Shown here piece after piece: positions 31,828 to 43,012 of a DNA stretch of 64,000 nucleotides; position 1 is the first letter of the stretch; every line of letters begins with the position of its first letter. Where the stretch lies: the NCBI GenBank assembly GCA_023053685.1, contig JALIGW010000001.1, positions 159,502,547-159,566,546 of the forward strand. Reading direction: 5' to 3'. This DNA comes from Diadophis punctatus similis. Lineage: Eukaryota; Chordata; Lepidosauria; Squamata; Dipsadidae. Under the pieces are notes generated by a model. The model saw only the letters and a list, made by a program, of their open reading frames with translations, ran no database searches and was not told the origin of the DNA. The translations under genes were made by a program, and so were the position numbers.

Positions 31828-32319
31828 TATATTTCATGACAGGAAACCTTTTTGATAAATAAAAAATGGAAATGAAAGACATTGTTTCAAATGTTTGCTT
31901 ATTATCTGGCTTAATAGAAGAAAATTGGATTCTCATGTCTGGTTCTGCAATTAATTTATTGCAATACATTTTTAGTGGAAGTATGTCATCTGGCTTCAGC
32001 ACAGATACGTTTGGAAAAAAGGAGAGGTATTTTGAGTATTTTTCAGATAATTGTGGCTAGGTTTTTTGATACTACACCAAAACTCAAAATGAATCTTGTA
32101 CCCAGGCATGCCTTTGTAATATGATACTTCAGATAAAGAGAATATGGATTCACTGAATTCTGTGATCTTCCAAATTTTGACACATTTCGTTTTTTTGTCC
32201 CACACCAACAAGACAGCCCCAAACCCACAATATCCTCATTGGTCCAGGCCTTCCCTTCAGGCTGCCAGCCGCCACAATCAAATCAAAACATTTAATCCAG
32301 CTGAGTCTTGAGTCCTACA
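31828..32319. other. Non-coding, unannotated
   Basis: Short open frames on both strands, no recognisable product. Confidence 0.4.
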
Positions 32320-32500
32320 AACAGGAAAGATGACCCGGGACACTGCAACCGTTGTAAATATGAGTCGCAAAGCATTTGAATTTTGATCATGTGACCATGG
32401 GGATGCTGCAGCGGTTGTAAGTATGGAAAATGGTCATAAGTCACATTTTAAGTGCCATTGAAACTTTGAACAGTCACTAAATGAACTGTTGTAAGTCACA
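32320..32500 (+). repeat. Right half of the TA-flanked 'CAGGTAGTCCT' MITE
   Basis: It matches the right half of 34221-34615 (GACACTGCAACCGTTGTAAA, ATTTTGATCATGTGACCATG) and is cut off by the GC-rich element that follows. Confidence 0.75.
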
Positions 32501-33025
32501 GTGGTGGGTTCCTACCAGTGCGGTCCACTCTATAGCACCGGTAGCGGCCTGCTGGTGACGTCACAGTACCGGTGCGGTTGGTTGCCGGTGCCTGGGCGCC
32601 GCCATTTTTTTAAAAAAAATTAATTTTTTTAAAAAATGTTCTTCTGCGCATGCCCAGAAGCCGAGTTTCCGGCACTGCGCATGCGCTACCTTCCTACCCC
32701 ACAGTGAGTCCAAGCAGGGGAGGATGGCTGAGGGAGTGCATGAGACGCTGAAAGAACGGGCGGCAGGAGCTATCTCCATTCCCCTCCCTTCAGCAGTCTG
32801 AGAAGCCGCGAACGTGCGGTGATGATCCTAGGCATTTTCGCACGTTTGAGGCTTCTCGAGCTGCTGAGGGGAGGGGGAATGGGCGGCAGGACCTATCTCA
32901 GTTCCTCTCCCTTCAGCAGTCTGAGAAGCCATGCCCACCCGGCCACATGGCTGGCAAGCCACACCCACAAAATAAGCCACACCCACAGAGTGATAGTAAA
33001 AAAATTAGGACCCGCCCCTGCTGTA
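32501..33025. mobile_element. GC-rich hAT-like element
   Basis: It starts CAGTGGTGGGTTCCTACC and ends TTAGGACCCGCCCCTG, an imperfect terminal inverted repeat of the CAGGGGTGGG family. TGCGCATGCGC occurs at 32676-32686. I could not match 8-bp flanking duplications, so the exact ends are uncertain. It is inserted in a MITE of another family. Confidence 0.6.
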
Positions 33026-33044
33026 TTATATTTTTAATATAGGC

Positions 33045-33136
33045 TGGAAAATAATTTTGATTTTGCACGCCCTTCGGAAGGCAGCCTGGGAGACCCCCTA
33101 GGGATCCTCAGACCACATTTTGAGAAGCACTGCTGG
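33045..33136 (-). repeat. hAT MITE fragment
   Basis: The right end ACCACATTTTGAGAAGCACTG is the reverse complement of a left end related to the element at 11658-11923. Confidence 0.5.
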
Positions 33137-33710
33137 ACAGGCATGGGTAGCTTTTCAAGATGACTTGCAATATTTTTTTTTATTTTATTTAGATTCTTCC
33201 TCTTCTCCAGATGGTTATTGCATAGCTTCCTGAAACCCCTGGAGGCTGTGGATCATTTCTCATGAAAGTCTGAAAGGGTTTTTCCCAGTGTCTTTGGCTT
33301 AATATAGATTCCCTTAAATGCACAGTAATGGAATCACTACTTGTGAGACATGTTGTCCCAACTGCTCTGTGGTTTGCAGCATCCCAGGCTCTTTGCTCTC
33401 TCTCTTGTCTAGCACAAGGGCAGTCCCTTGAGACTTCAGGATTATTTTCATCCACTTGAGTGGCCAGAGGGGGAATTTTTATCCTTCCAGCTTCTGAATC
33501 TGCTGAAACTTCCTATTTCTGAGAAGTTTATGGCTATTATTGTAACCTTTTCCTTAGTTGTGCAGGGAATTATTCTTCTGTCTCCTCTATGATATGGCTC
33601 TCGTGGCATATTTGCTTCAGTCGCTGGAACCCAGAATCCTGTTGGAAGTTGTAACATTTTTTGTGTCTCTGTGAACATCCAAGAGGAGAAATAACAACCT
33701 GAGCAAAATT
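33137..33710. other. Non-coding, unannotated
   Basis: A T/A-rich run lies at 33170-33190. Short minus-strand frames have no recognisable family. Confidence 0.4.
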
Positions 33711-33942
33711 ACAGCTAGTCCTCAATGTACGTCCACAATAGAGCCCCAAATTGTTGCTAAGCAAGGCAGTTGTTAAGTGAGTTTTGCCCCATTTAAGATA
33801 TTTTCTTTTGACACCGTTAAGTGAACCATGTCGTTGTTAAATGAATCAGGTTTCCCCATTGCCTTTACTTGCTGGAAGCTAGCTGGGAAAGTTACAAATG
33901 ATTCGGAACAGAACGACTGCCATAAATACATACTACCTGTAC
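33711..33942 (+). repeat. Diverged TA-flanked MITE copy
   Basis: It begins ACAGCTAGTCCTCAATGTAC and ends CATACTACCTGTA; an internally deleted relative of 34221-34615. Confidence 0.7.
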
Positions 33943-34220
33943 TTATTTCCCCCCAAATGTGAAATTAAATATTCTTATAAGGAGATAATTTCCTCCCAGT
34001 TTTTTCCCCTATTGATGGAATGATGGACATAACAGCAATAGATGATGATGTGTTACAGAATTTTATCCCTGAACACTTACAAATTTATAAATTGTTCTGA
34101 TTATTCAGAAATTTCTCATCTAAAACGGGCCACACAAAAAAATCTTCTCTTCCCAAATTGGTATGACGTTATCTTTTTCTAGCCTTCAGTCTTAAAATAG
34201 TTTGAGGGCATGTGATAATA

Positions 34221-34615
34221 CAGGTAGTCCTCAACTTATGACCACAATTGAGCCCAAAATTTCTGTTGCTAAGTGAGACATTTGTTAAGTGAGTTTTATT
34301 CCATTTTTACATCCATTCTTGCCACAGTTGTTAAGTGAATCAGTGCAGTTGTTAAGTTAGTAACATGGTTGTTAAGTGAATCTGGCTTCCCCCATTGACT
34401 TTGCTTGTCAGAAGGTTGCAAAAGGTGATCGCATGACCCTGGGACACTGCAACGGTCATAAATGCAGGCCAGAAGCATCTGAATTTTGATGACGTGACCA
34501 TGGAGATGCTGAAACGGTCATAAATGTGAAAAATGATCCTAAGTCCCTTTTTTTTCAGTGCCATTATAACTTCAAATAGTCACTAAATGAACTGTTGGAA
34601 GTTGAGGACTACCTG
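34221..34615 (+). mobile_element. 395-bp TA-flanked MITE (Tc1/mariner type), full copy
   Basis: The ends CAGGTAGTCCTCAACTTA and GTTGAGGACTACCTG are inverted repeats, flanked on each side by TA (34219-34220, 34616-34617). The TA duplication is what Tc1/mariner transposases leave. The body repeats phrases such as GTTGTTAAGTGAATC. This is the reference copy for fragments at 1005, 32320, 33711 and probably 49495, 61960 and 63300. Confidence 0.88.
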
Positions 34616-34630
34616 TATTTAAATTAACTA

Positions 34631-35259
34631 CCGTATTTTTCAGAGTATAAGACGCACCTGAATATAAGACGCACCTTAGTTTTTGGGGAGGAAAATAGGG
34701 GAAAACAATCTGCCTACCAGGTATTCATCTGGCTAGCGTCCTTAGTCTGGTCAGCTTCAGCACATTATTTTATCCCCTGGTTAGGACTTAAAAAAACCTT
34801 CTTTGGAGAGAGTAACAATGAAAGAGCCTGCAAGCCAGTAAGAGCTGGGAAGATAGATAGCACCTGGTTAGGGCTAGAAAAAAACTTATTCGGAGCAGCT
34901 TCAGCACATTATTTTATTCCCTGGTTAGGACTTAAAAAAACTTTCTTCTGAGAGAATAACAATGAAAGAGCCTGCAAGCCGGTAAGAGCTGGGAAGATAG
35001 TTAGCACCTGGTTAGGGCTAGAAAAAAACTTATTCGGAGCAAGTAGAGCAATGAAAAAAAATTCTGCAAAGACTTAGGGCTGGAAAAACATTCTTTGGAA
35101 AGAGTAACAATGAAAAAGCCTGCAAGGTAAGAGCTGGGAAGATCTGTTAGCACCTAGTTAGGGCTGGAAAAAAAGCTACATTCGAAGTATAAGACGCACC
35201 CAAATTTTCAGCTACTTTTAGGGAGAAAAAAGGTGCGTCTTATACTCCGAAAAATACAG
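34631..35259 (+). mobile_element. 629-bp TA-flanked MITE with internal tandem repeat
   Basis: The ends CCGTATTTTTCAGAGTATAA and TATACTCCGAAAAATACAG form inverted repeats flanked by TA (34629-34630, 35260-35261). Inside, a 144-bp unit starting CAGCTTCAGCACATTATTTT at 34752 is repeated from 34896, with a third, diverged and shortened copy from about 35040. Confidence 0.88.
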
Positions 35260-35261
35260 TA

Positions 35262-35822
35262 TTCCATATTTAGAAATAAATATATCTCCATTATTGAAAT
35301 TCAGCCTACAAATTGGTACTGTGAGCATCGCATCTCTGAGAAGCCCCCCTTCTTTCTCTGTTTGTTCTTGTGTACCTATTAATTGCATAGATGTTGGGGC
35401 TGTAGGAAGTATAGTCACACTGTCTGGGACCCTAAGTATGTCTTCCAGCATTTGGTGCCATTTTGATGATTCTTCCATTTAAAAAAACCACGTGTACTAT
35501 ACACTGGGTAGAATATGTGAAACATCATAGAATATATCCCCTTACTATAATTGGTTAAAAAAACATTGATTGTAAAGAAGCACAGTCTAGTGAAGAATGT
35601 GCTACATACTTTAATAACTTCAGAATAACCATGATCTCATTCTCCAATTCATTTGGTACTTTGCTTCTTATATGGCTGTAATGAATATATGGGGGTACAT
35701 ACTGATACAAATTGGCCAACATCTATGGAATTTTAGGACGAAGTGCCCAGGTCTAAAGCTTATGGTTTTCTGTTCTGTTGCTGTGGAACTACAGAATATC
35801 TATGGAACTTTGCCTTTGGGTG
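35262..35822. other. Non-coding, unannotated
   Basis: No gene or element recognised. Confidence 0.4.
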
Positions 35823-36054
35823 TAGCAATAGCAATAGCAATAGCATTTAGACTTATATACCGCTTCATAGTGCTTTACAGCCCTCTCTAAGCGGTTTACA
35901 GAGTTCAGCATATTGCCCCCAACAATCTGGGTCCTCATTTTACCCACCTCGGAAGGATGGAAGGCTGAGTCAACCTTGAAGATTTGAACAGCTGAACTGC
36001 TGAACTAGCAGTAGCCTGCAGTGCTGCATTTAACCACTGCACCATCTCGGCTCT
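35823..36054 (-). mobile_element. Sauria-type SINE, near full length
   Basis: Tail (AATAGC)n at 35825-35845, body CTTATATACCGCTTCATAG, head GAGCCGAGATGGTGCAGTGG on minus at about 36035-36054. It has a small internal deletion relative to 31076. Confidence 0.9.
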
Positions 36055-36057
36055 TTG

Positions 36058-36146
36058 ATAATAATATGTAATTTGTAATATGTAATATGTAATTTACTAC
36101 TATTACATATGTAATATGTAATATGTAATTTACTACTATTACAATC
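36058..36146. repeat. Tandem TAATATGTAAT repeat
   Basis: Repeated TAATATGTAAT/TTACTACTATTACA units, two ~42-bp copies plus a partial, directly beside the SINE head. Confidence 0.8.
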
Positions 36147-36420
36147 ATATGCCATTCCTGTTGGCAAATCCTATGGAAAAGTTTAGCATAAGCATACATA
36201 ATGACAGCCAATATACAGCTGAGATGCTTGAGTTGAGCACGGCTTGATTCACCAGACTGATCTGGTCAAATACACTTCTGTACAGCCTAGTTAAATCATC
36301 CTATGGCATTGCAAAAAGACAAGAGAGCCGAATGATCAGAGTGGTTAATCTTTTATCTAAAGATTAATTTTGAAAATACGGCAAGCAATTTGGTACATTC
36401 AGACATTTTGGACTTCAATC

Positions 36421-36752
36421 CAGGGGTGAAATCCTCCCGGTTCGCCCGGGCCAGTCCTTCGGCGTATAGCCGATGGAACTGGCGGCGGTCGCGGCGTGGA
36501 GCTTCTCCCGCCCGCTTTCCCGGCCCGGCTGAACGCCGCCATTCGGGTTATTTTCCCCTCTGTGCATGCGCGCGCATGCACAGAGGGAAAAATAACCCGA
36601 ATGATTGTGTTCAGCCGGGCCGGGAAAGCAGTGATTGTGTTCAGCCGGGCCGGGAAAGCGGGCGGGAGAAGCTCCACGCCGAGACCGCCGCCAGTTCCAT
36701 CGGCTATACGCCGAAGGACTGGCCCGGGCGAACCGGGAGGATTTCACCCCTG
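36421..36752. mobile_element. 332-bp near-perfect foldback hAT MITE
   Basis: The left end CAGGGGTGAAATCCTCCCGG and the right end CCGGGAGGATTTCACCCCTG are complementary, and pairing runs about 150 bases into each side up to a GCATGCGCGCGCATGC centre near 36570. The right arm has an extra ~35-bp direct duplication (GATTGTGTTCAGCCGGGCCG twice). The octamer CTTCAATC flanks both ends exactly (36413-36420, 36753-36760). The long frames on both strands here are artefacts. Confidence 0.93.
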
Positions 36753-36760
36753 CTTCAATC

Positions 36761-38001
36761 CCTACCAGCTCCTCAGCCAATATTGAGGGATTATCTGAGC
36801 TGTAATTCAAAACAACTGGAAGGAACTGCCAAGTTGGTTCTTCCTGTTCTGTATAATTGGGGGAAGCTATAATATTTAAGTTTTGCTTTGGTGCTGCGAC
36901 TTTCTGCTGATGTCAACAACTATTTCGCTACTACGGAATACAGTGGAATGCTACAAATTAGAAATAGGCAAAAAAACCCTAGGTCAACAGTTATTACCTA
37001 TTCAATATCCCCTCCAGCAACAGAATGCTAATTTGAAATAGAAGAAGGCTTGCATACAAATGTACAGATATTCAACTCATTCAACTACTACTGCACATTG
37101 AATCACACAGTGGTTTTTTTTAGTTAATGAAGATGGACTTTATACTTAAACTGTAGGCATCCAGCTAAAGAGAAACATAGCTCTTATGTTAATGCTCAAT
37201 AGAAAAGTTAAAAATAAAAGACAAGTTAATCATAATAAAGAACTAACTGAATAATTCTTCAAGTCGATTAGTCTCCAACAATAAAAGCAATTTTTCCATC
37301 ATATGATGATGTTACAAATAAAAACCCTAAAATTTCCAGAGCAATAGCTTTGTTAGCCGACTGAAGCAAAAACTGATCCCTTTGCTATATTGTGAAAGTC
37401 CTAGTTAGGCAATCAGCACTGTAGCAATTTCAATTAGTTTCCATGTAAAGTATATCAGCCAAGAACTCTTCTCTCCCTCCTAATTTTTGCAGAAAACTTT
37501 CAGTTTCCTCAATATGTTCCTCTTTCCCTATTGTCATGTGATTGTAATGATCCAAATTTAGCTCTTTGGTGTTATCATTTTGTTAAACATTGCCTTAACC
37601 CACAAACAAGGACAAGTTTTAGCATCCTCAAATTTTGCAATATTAAAGTGTGAGTTTGCTTCTAAATTTACCGTACATGCAGGATGCATTAATTTAAAAT
37701 GCATTACAGCAACATGACAATTAATGTGCCTCATAAAATCCACTTATGGACATTTAAAATTTTAGGTAGCATTCAAATATGCATATATGATTACATATTA
37801 GAATATTTGGGAACAGCTGTACTAGGGAAGATTATTTTAAGGTTGCCAAGATCCTAAAATGTTGAACTACCACTTTCATTAAACTATTGTTACACGAAGT
37901 GGTTTGGGTAGCATAAGAATTGGCTGGAACTTTTAAGCTTTAAACTTTTAATTCAGCCAAGAAATGAATAGTAGTAGCCAAGGCTTTGACAACTATAGAT
38001 A
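36761..38001. other. Non-coding, unannotated
   Basis: AT-rich with no gene seen. Confidence 0.4.
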
Positions 38002-38003
38002 TA

Positions 38004-38260
38004 CAGTATGTCACAGAAGTGAGTTCACCACCTCACATTTTGTAAATATTTAAGTATACTGTATCTTTTCATGTGACAACACTGAAGAAATGACACTTGG
38101 CTACAATGTAAAGTAGTGACTATACAGCTTGTATAGCAGTGTAAATGTGCTGTCCCCTCAAAATTACGCAACACACAGCCATTAATGTCTAAACTGCTGG
38201 CAACTAAAATGAGTACATTTACAAAATGTGAGGAGATGTACTCACTTCCATGACATACTG
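38004..38260. mobile_element. 257-bp Tc1/mariner-type MITE
   Basis: The ends CAGTATGTCACAGAAGTGAG and CTCACTTCCATGACATACTG are inverted repeats flanked by TA (38002-38003, 38261-38262). No transposase frame remains. Confidence 0.88.
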
Positions 38261-38262
38261 TA

Positions 38263-39122
38263 ATAAACTGAAGAAAGGAAAGATACCGAGCTGCATAGGA
38301 AAGACAGAGCAATGAGGAATGGGGATGGAATCACAGAAGGCGTAGATTGAGACCAATTGCAAATGTGTCAAGGGTCAGATGCCTACAAAAAATCACTATG
38401 GGTGACCATGTTCAGCTCCAAAGGTGAGGTTAGAGGTTGTTGCTCAGCAATCTTGAGATGACAAAAATAAGCAGGTAACCAAAGAGAAAATGGTGGGAAA
38501 AATTCAGACACCCTCACATGGATTGAATCAAAGTTCCAGAAAAAAGCTTGAAGAAATACTTAACTATGTGACTCAAGTGCTTACTGCACCAAACATCAAG
38601 CCACTGTATTCTCTCCAATTCTTGATGTGACTGCTGTAAGGTCTTCCGACATGTCCCTTTGTTTACAGAGAACCCTTGTACTGGGATTGCTTCTGAAACA
38701 AAAGGTTCTTGACAATTCCAGTTTTGAATGATATATTAGGAAATAATAAATAAAAACAATCATAATGAATACAGCATTTGGGCCATATCTTTTGATAAAC
38801 TGGAGACTTCTACATCTCTTTGCTACACTACTTCAAATTAAGAATGCTTGGAAACGTAGAGATTCAGAAATTCAAGAAAATATAAAGATAGACTTGAGAG
38901 ATAGGCAACCCTATCTATTTCTCCTGTGTAGAGTCTACTACAGTACTGACATTCACCTCTAAGTCTAATATTGACTGTCAATATTGGGCAATGTGTATGA
39001 CAAAACCAATATCCTCCCCTGCACAGAGCAGCAAAACTATTTGTCACAAAGGTGAAAAACATGGAGGAGCCTTCATTTTTGTCACTCGTATCAAGCTATA
39101 GAAAAATGGGAGTCCCAAAACA
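38263..39122. other. Non-coding, unannotated
   Basis: May contain degraded transposon sequence, but no boundary or protein motif was recognised. Confidence 0.35.
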
Positions 39123-39240
39123 TGTTGAATAGAATAGAATATAGAATAGAATATAGAATAGAATATAGAATAGAATAGAATATAGAATAGAATATAGAAT
39201 AGAAAATAAAATAGAATAGAAAATATAATATAATAGAAGA
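39123..39240. repeat. AGAATAGAATAT microsatellite at a CR1 tail
   Basis: Units of TAGAATAGAATA with variants run to 39240, directly at the 3' end of the minus-strand CR1 copy that follows. Confidence 0.92.
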
Positions 39241-39530
39241 ACAGAACAACAGAAGCTGGAAGGGACCTTGGAGGGCTTCTAGTCCAGCCCCCTGCTTAAG
39301 CAGGAGAACCTATACCATTTCAGATAAGTGACTTGTCTAGACTCTTCTTAAAAACAGACAGTGATGGAGCGCCCACGATTTCTGAAGGCAAGCTGTTCCC
39401 CTGGTTAATTCTCACTGTTAGGAAGTTTCTCCTTAATTCTTCTCTCATTGATTAGTTTCCATCCATAGTTTCTTGTCTTGCCCTCTGGTGCTTTGGAGAA
39501 TAATTTGACCCCCTCTTCTTTGTGGGTTAG
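39241..39530 (-). mobile_element. CR1 LINE 3' end
   Basis: The reverse complement of the CR1 end at 9478: 3' motif GGTCCCTTCCAGCTTCTG on minus, then the ...GGGGCTGGACTAGAAG block, then the RT C-terminal coding region, cut off at ~39525 within the G-V-K-L-F-S region. Confidence 0.88.
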
Positions 39531-39534
39531 GGGT

Positions 39535-40160
39535 CATTGTCCGTGTGTGAATGCACAGGTCAGGAATCCACACCACAGACACAGTTTGGCAAAACAGTCT
39601 GGCTTCAGGTTGCAAAGGAATAATACATGGAGGTATTTTCTCCCCTTATTTATTCAACCAATACGAGGAAAGCTAGATTGGAGAAAGGTGAGTGTAGTTT
39701 TAAAACTAAGAGAAGAAAGAAATAACTGATGCTATACCGATGACGCTATTCTGATAGCTGAAAATGCCAATTATCTGCAAACCCTACTAATAAAAATAAA
39801 AGATCAGAGAGCAAAATGGGACTAAGATGAAATATAAAGACCAAAATAATCACAATAGCCACAGTAATCAGATTTAAAAAAGCAATGAAGATACTGAAGT
39901 GGTGGATACCTTCCGGTTTTTAAGGTAAACTATCATTAGTAAAGGAACTAGTAGTTAAGAAAAACATCAGAGTAGTCCTTGGTAGAGTAGCCATGAAGCC
40001 TTGGAAAAGATATTCAGGTGCTGGGATGTGTCCATACAGTACCTACAAAAATTAGACTCATGTAGACAATGGAAGGAAAATGTGGACTTTGAAGAAGCAG
40101 GATGCTAACAATGTTTTTGAATTTTGGTGTTGGAGTAAACTGCTGAAAATACCATGTATA
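39535..40160 (+). mobile_element. RTE-like LINE remnant (low confidence)
   Basis: Broken plus-strand frames include DDAILIAENANYLQTLLIKI, a reverse-transcriptase active-site and following-helix pattern, and near 40100 an F-E-F-W-C-W-S-K-L-L-K-I-P block like the C-terminus of RTE/Bov-B elements. Several stops interrupt it. It contains a segment repeated at 40817. Confidence 0.5.
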
Positions 40161-40816
40161 TTCAAGGAAAAAAGTACCGATTATTCAATGACTCAATCTA
40201 GAGTTCTCACCTGAGGCACAAATGACCAAGCTCTCCTCCTAGAAACAGAGCATCATGGAGGAAATTTATCTATGTGGTTGCTAAGAATAAACACTGACTT
40301 GATGACACATAATCAGTCAATCAACTCCCACATGAGCTGAGGAAGGAAGAAAATGATAAGAATAATGTTAAAAATCTATGGCAAATCTCCTTAGTATGAG
40401 AATTGTTGATTATGAGACGAGCTAGGTAAGCTAAAGGGTAAATGAGATTAAATGGTCTCAGAGTTGGGGGGGGGACATCGAATGGCTGGGAAATAACTTA
40501 AGGTTAGCTAAATTAAAACATTTTTCAAAACAGCAGCTGCTTTGCCTGAAGATTTGCAATGTCTGTTCCATGTAGTGCTTTTGGAACTGTTATTTTCCTG
40601 CTTCCGATTGCATTCTTTAAGCTTGAAAGCATACATCACATTTACAACATAGTATGTTAGTAACCTTCCGGACAAGGTTGCCTTGTTCCATTCAATAGAA
40701 TGTGACAGTGGGATCCTAACAATCTTGTTTTCCATTTGTGACCCCTTCCATCTTCATAGCTTGATTGCAAGAAAAATAAGAATAGTACAACAGCTTCTCA
40801 TTAGCAGCAGTGCTAA
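40161..40816. other. Non-coding, unannotated
   Basis: A G run at 40467-40473; no gene recognised. Confidence 0.4.
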
Positions 40817-40903
40817 TCAACCAATACAAGGAAAGCTAGATTGGAGAAAGGTGAGTGTAGTTTTAAAACTGAGAGAAGAAACAAATAACTGATGCTATAC
40901 CTA
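40817..40903 (+). repeat. Second copy of an ~85-bp segment from 39653
   Basis: CAACCAATACAAGGAAAGCT through GAAACAAATAACTGATGCTA matches 39653-39740 with few differences. Both lie in the same orientation, 1164 bases apart. Confidence 0.75.
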
Positions 40904-41034
40904 ACACCCAGTGCTAGGTGTCTGGAAGCTTTTATATTACTACTACTTCTTGAGGGAAGAATTGCACCACCACCAAACAAACTTAGTACTTTAAATATGA
41001 TAACTGGAAAGTACATATGCTACTTTTTGCTAAT

Positions 41035-41182
41035 AATAGCAATAGCACTTAGACTTATATACCACTTCATACTGCTTTACAGCCCTCCCAAAGCTGTTTA
41101 TAGAGTCAGCATATTACCCCCAACAATCTAGGTCCTCCTTTTACCGACCTCGGAAGGATGGAAGGCTGAGTCAGCCTTATAA
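41035..41182 (-). mobile_element. Sauria-type SINE, 5'-truncated
   Basis: AATAGC tail and CTTATATACCACTTCATAC body; lost before the tRNA-like head. Confidence 0.85.
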
Positions 41183-41696
41183 GGTGATCATTCTTATCTA
41201 GCTTCTAGAGATGCAGTTGATTTTTGGAGAGCTCATCTTTCCTTATCTTTGATTTTCTTTGAATAACATTCTTTCTTAACTGAAGGAGACAGCAATTCTT
41301 AAGACTACTATTTTCACAAGCACTCCTTTCCTCTGGGTGAAAGGAAAAAATGTAATTTAGCTGAAAAATAAAACTGTTCCCCTTGGTTTTATGTAAGCAA
41401 ACAGTGATCATTTGGGAGCAATCAAAGCTGATAAAGAACAGTGTTATTCTCAAAATAAGTCATTTTGTTGTTCTGCCTCTTAACTCCTGATACATGGTTG
41501 CCAAATCTCTATCCGTAGTAACATTCTGGGCACACCTTAAAAGGGTAGTGGTTTCATTTGTTCTTTTAATTATGCTTGCTAACTTGTATCTTCCTTAATA
41601 ATACTCTTCAGCAGTGTATTCAAATACTGTGCAGTTGGGAGAACCCAAAGGACATTTCAACGCTAATAATTAATCAAGAACTTTGGGTGGTGCTAA
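41183..41696. other. Non-coding, unannotated
   Basis: No gene or element recognised. Confidence 0.4.
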
Positions 41697-41960
41697 TATG
41701 TCTGGGAGAGTCAGTTTGGTACAGTTTGGTAAGTCATGAAGCTGGAGACTGGGAGATTCTAATCCTGCTTTGGGCACGCAAAGCCAGCTGGGTGGCCTTG
41801 GGCCAGTCACTTTCTCTCAGCCCTAGGAAGGAGGCAATGGCAAACCACTTCTGAAGAAGTTTGCCATAAAACTGCAAAATAAAACAAAATTGCCCAGGCA
41901 GTTTCCAAGAATTAGACCAAATTGGAGTGGAAGAAAAAAACATGACTGACTAAATTGTGA
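41697..41960 (+). mobile_element. tRNA-derived SINE with MIR-like core and Bov-B-like tail
   Basis: It contains GGTGGCCTTGGGCCAGTCAC and CTCTCAGCCCTAGGAAGGAG, recalling the CORE-SINE/MIR centre, then GGCAATGGCAAACCACTTCT and an end with AAGAATTAGACCAAATTGGA. A reverse-oriented relative lies at 58296. The subfamily name is uncertain. Confidence 0.6.
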
Positions 41961-42844
41961 AATTTGTTTACTACCGTATAATCCGTTCTGCAGTTTTAAA
42001 TATTCCAAATTCCTCTTGTAGTACTTCAAATTAGTTTTAAAAACCACACACAAATTGATTTAGAAGATTAGCCCTCTTATCTGATGAACAAAAATAGATA
42101 ACCCTTTTCAAATTGAGATTATTACAATCTATACATTTATTATTAAAATAAGGGTCAAATTATGTTTTTATTCAAATACATTCTAAATATGCTTTACAGC
42201 TTTTCCTGTTGGAAATATAATTCTATTTTGACTAAAATGGGATGAAGTTCCTGCCCAAGAGTCCCAAGAGAAATATAATAGCTTTCTAATGGTACCCATT
42301 GTGTATTGTTTTTTAATTTGATCACATTGAAATACATTTTGGATGGGAACCTGCCATGTTCTGAGCTGGAGATAATTCCTAAAACCATTAGAACAGCCCT
42401 GTCCTTAAGTCATTTGCTGCAGCATAGCTGCTATATTGCAAATTGCTCAGAAAGCCTTGGGTCTACAATCATGTTGTTATGTGTAATTAGCAGCCCCTAG
42501 ATAGCCTACACAATCGTGACAAAAAAAATTGTTACCTGAAGCTATTAGCTACCAGGGGAAACTCCCATTTGGTCTATTGGTGTAACATCCTTGAAATGGA
42601 AGATGATGTTTGAGAAAAAAACAATTTGGCGATTGTATCTTTCCTACAGTTCTTGTTTTCAATACCAAAAGTTACAAATGTAAATCACTTTAATACCATT
42701 ACTGTCATTCTGAACTTCATCACAAGAACATGTAGTTCTGTATCTGTCCTTTTTAGCTCAGAACTGGAATAACAATTTTTAGCAGTCTCGTCCCCACCCC
42801 AAATGTAAGCATGCAGGAAGATAACAGCATACCATGTTTTGCCT

Positions 42845-43012
42845 ATGCTCTGTGCTGCGGCGTGATGTTACATGGCTACATGACTGTGAAAACATCTCCA
42901 GATAACGCTGGCTCCTTGGCTGAAGAAACAAGAGATGAGCACCGCCCTCTAAAGTCGGTCATGATAGCAAGGTAAAAACCCACAGGGACATCTTTACCTT
43001 TACCTTACCATC
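42845..43012 (+). repeat. SINE remnant ending in ACCTTTACCTTTACC-like repeat
   Basis: The phrase GAGATGAGCACCGCCCTCTA followed by AAGTCGGTCATGA, then CTTTACCTTTACCTTACC, is a known squamate repeat end related to Bov-B-mobilised SINEs. Confidence 0.5.

Noticed and set aside
36390..36872. 160-codon plus frame and mirrored minus frame with the same peptide
   Set aside because: The same peptide on both strands shows it is a foldback element, not a gene.
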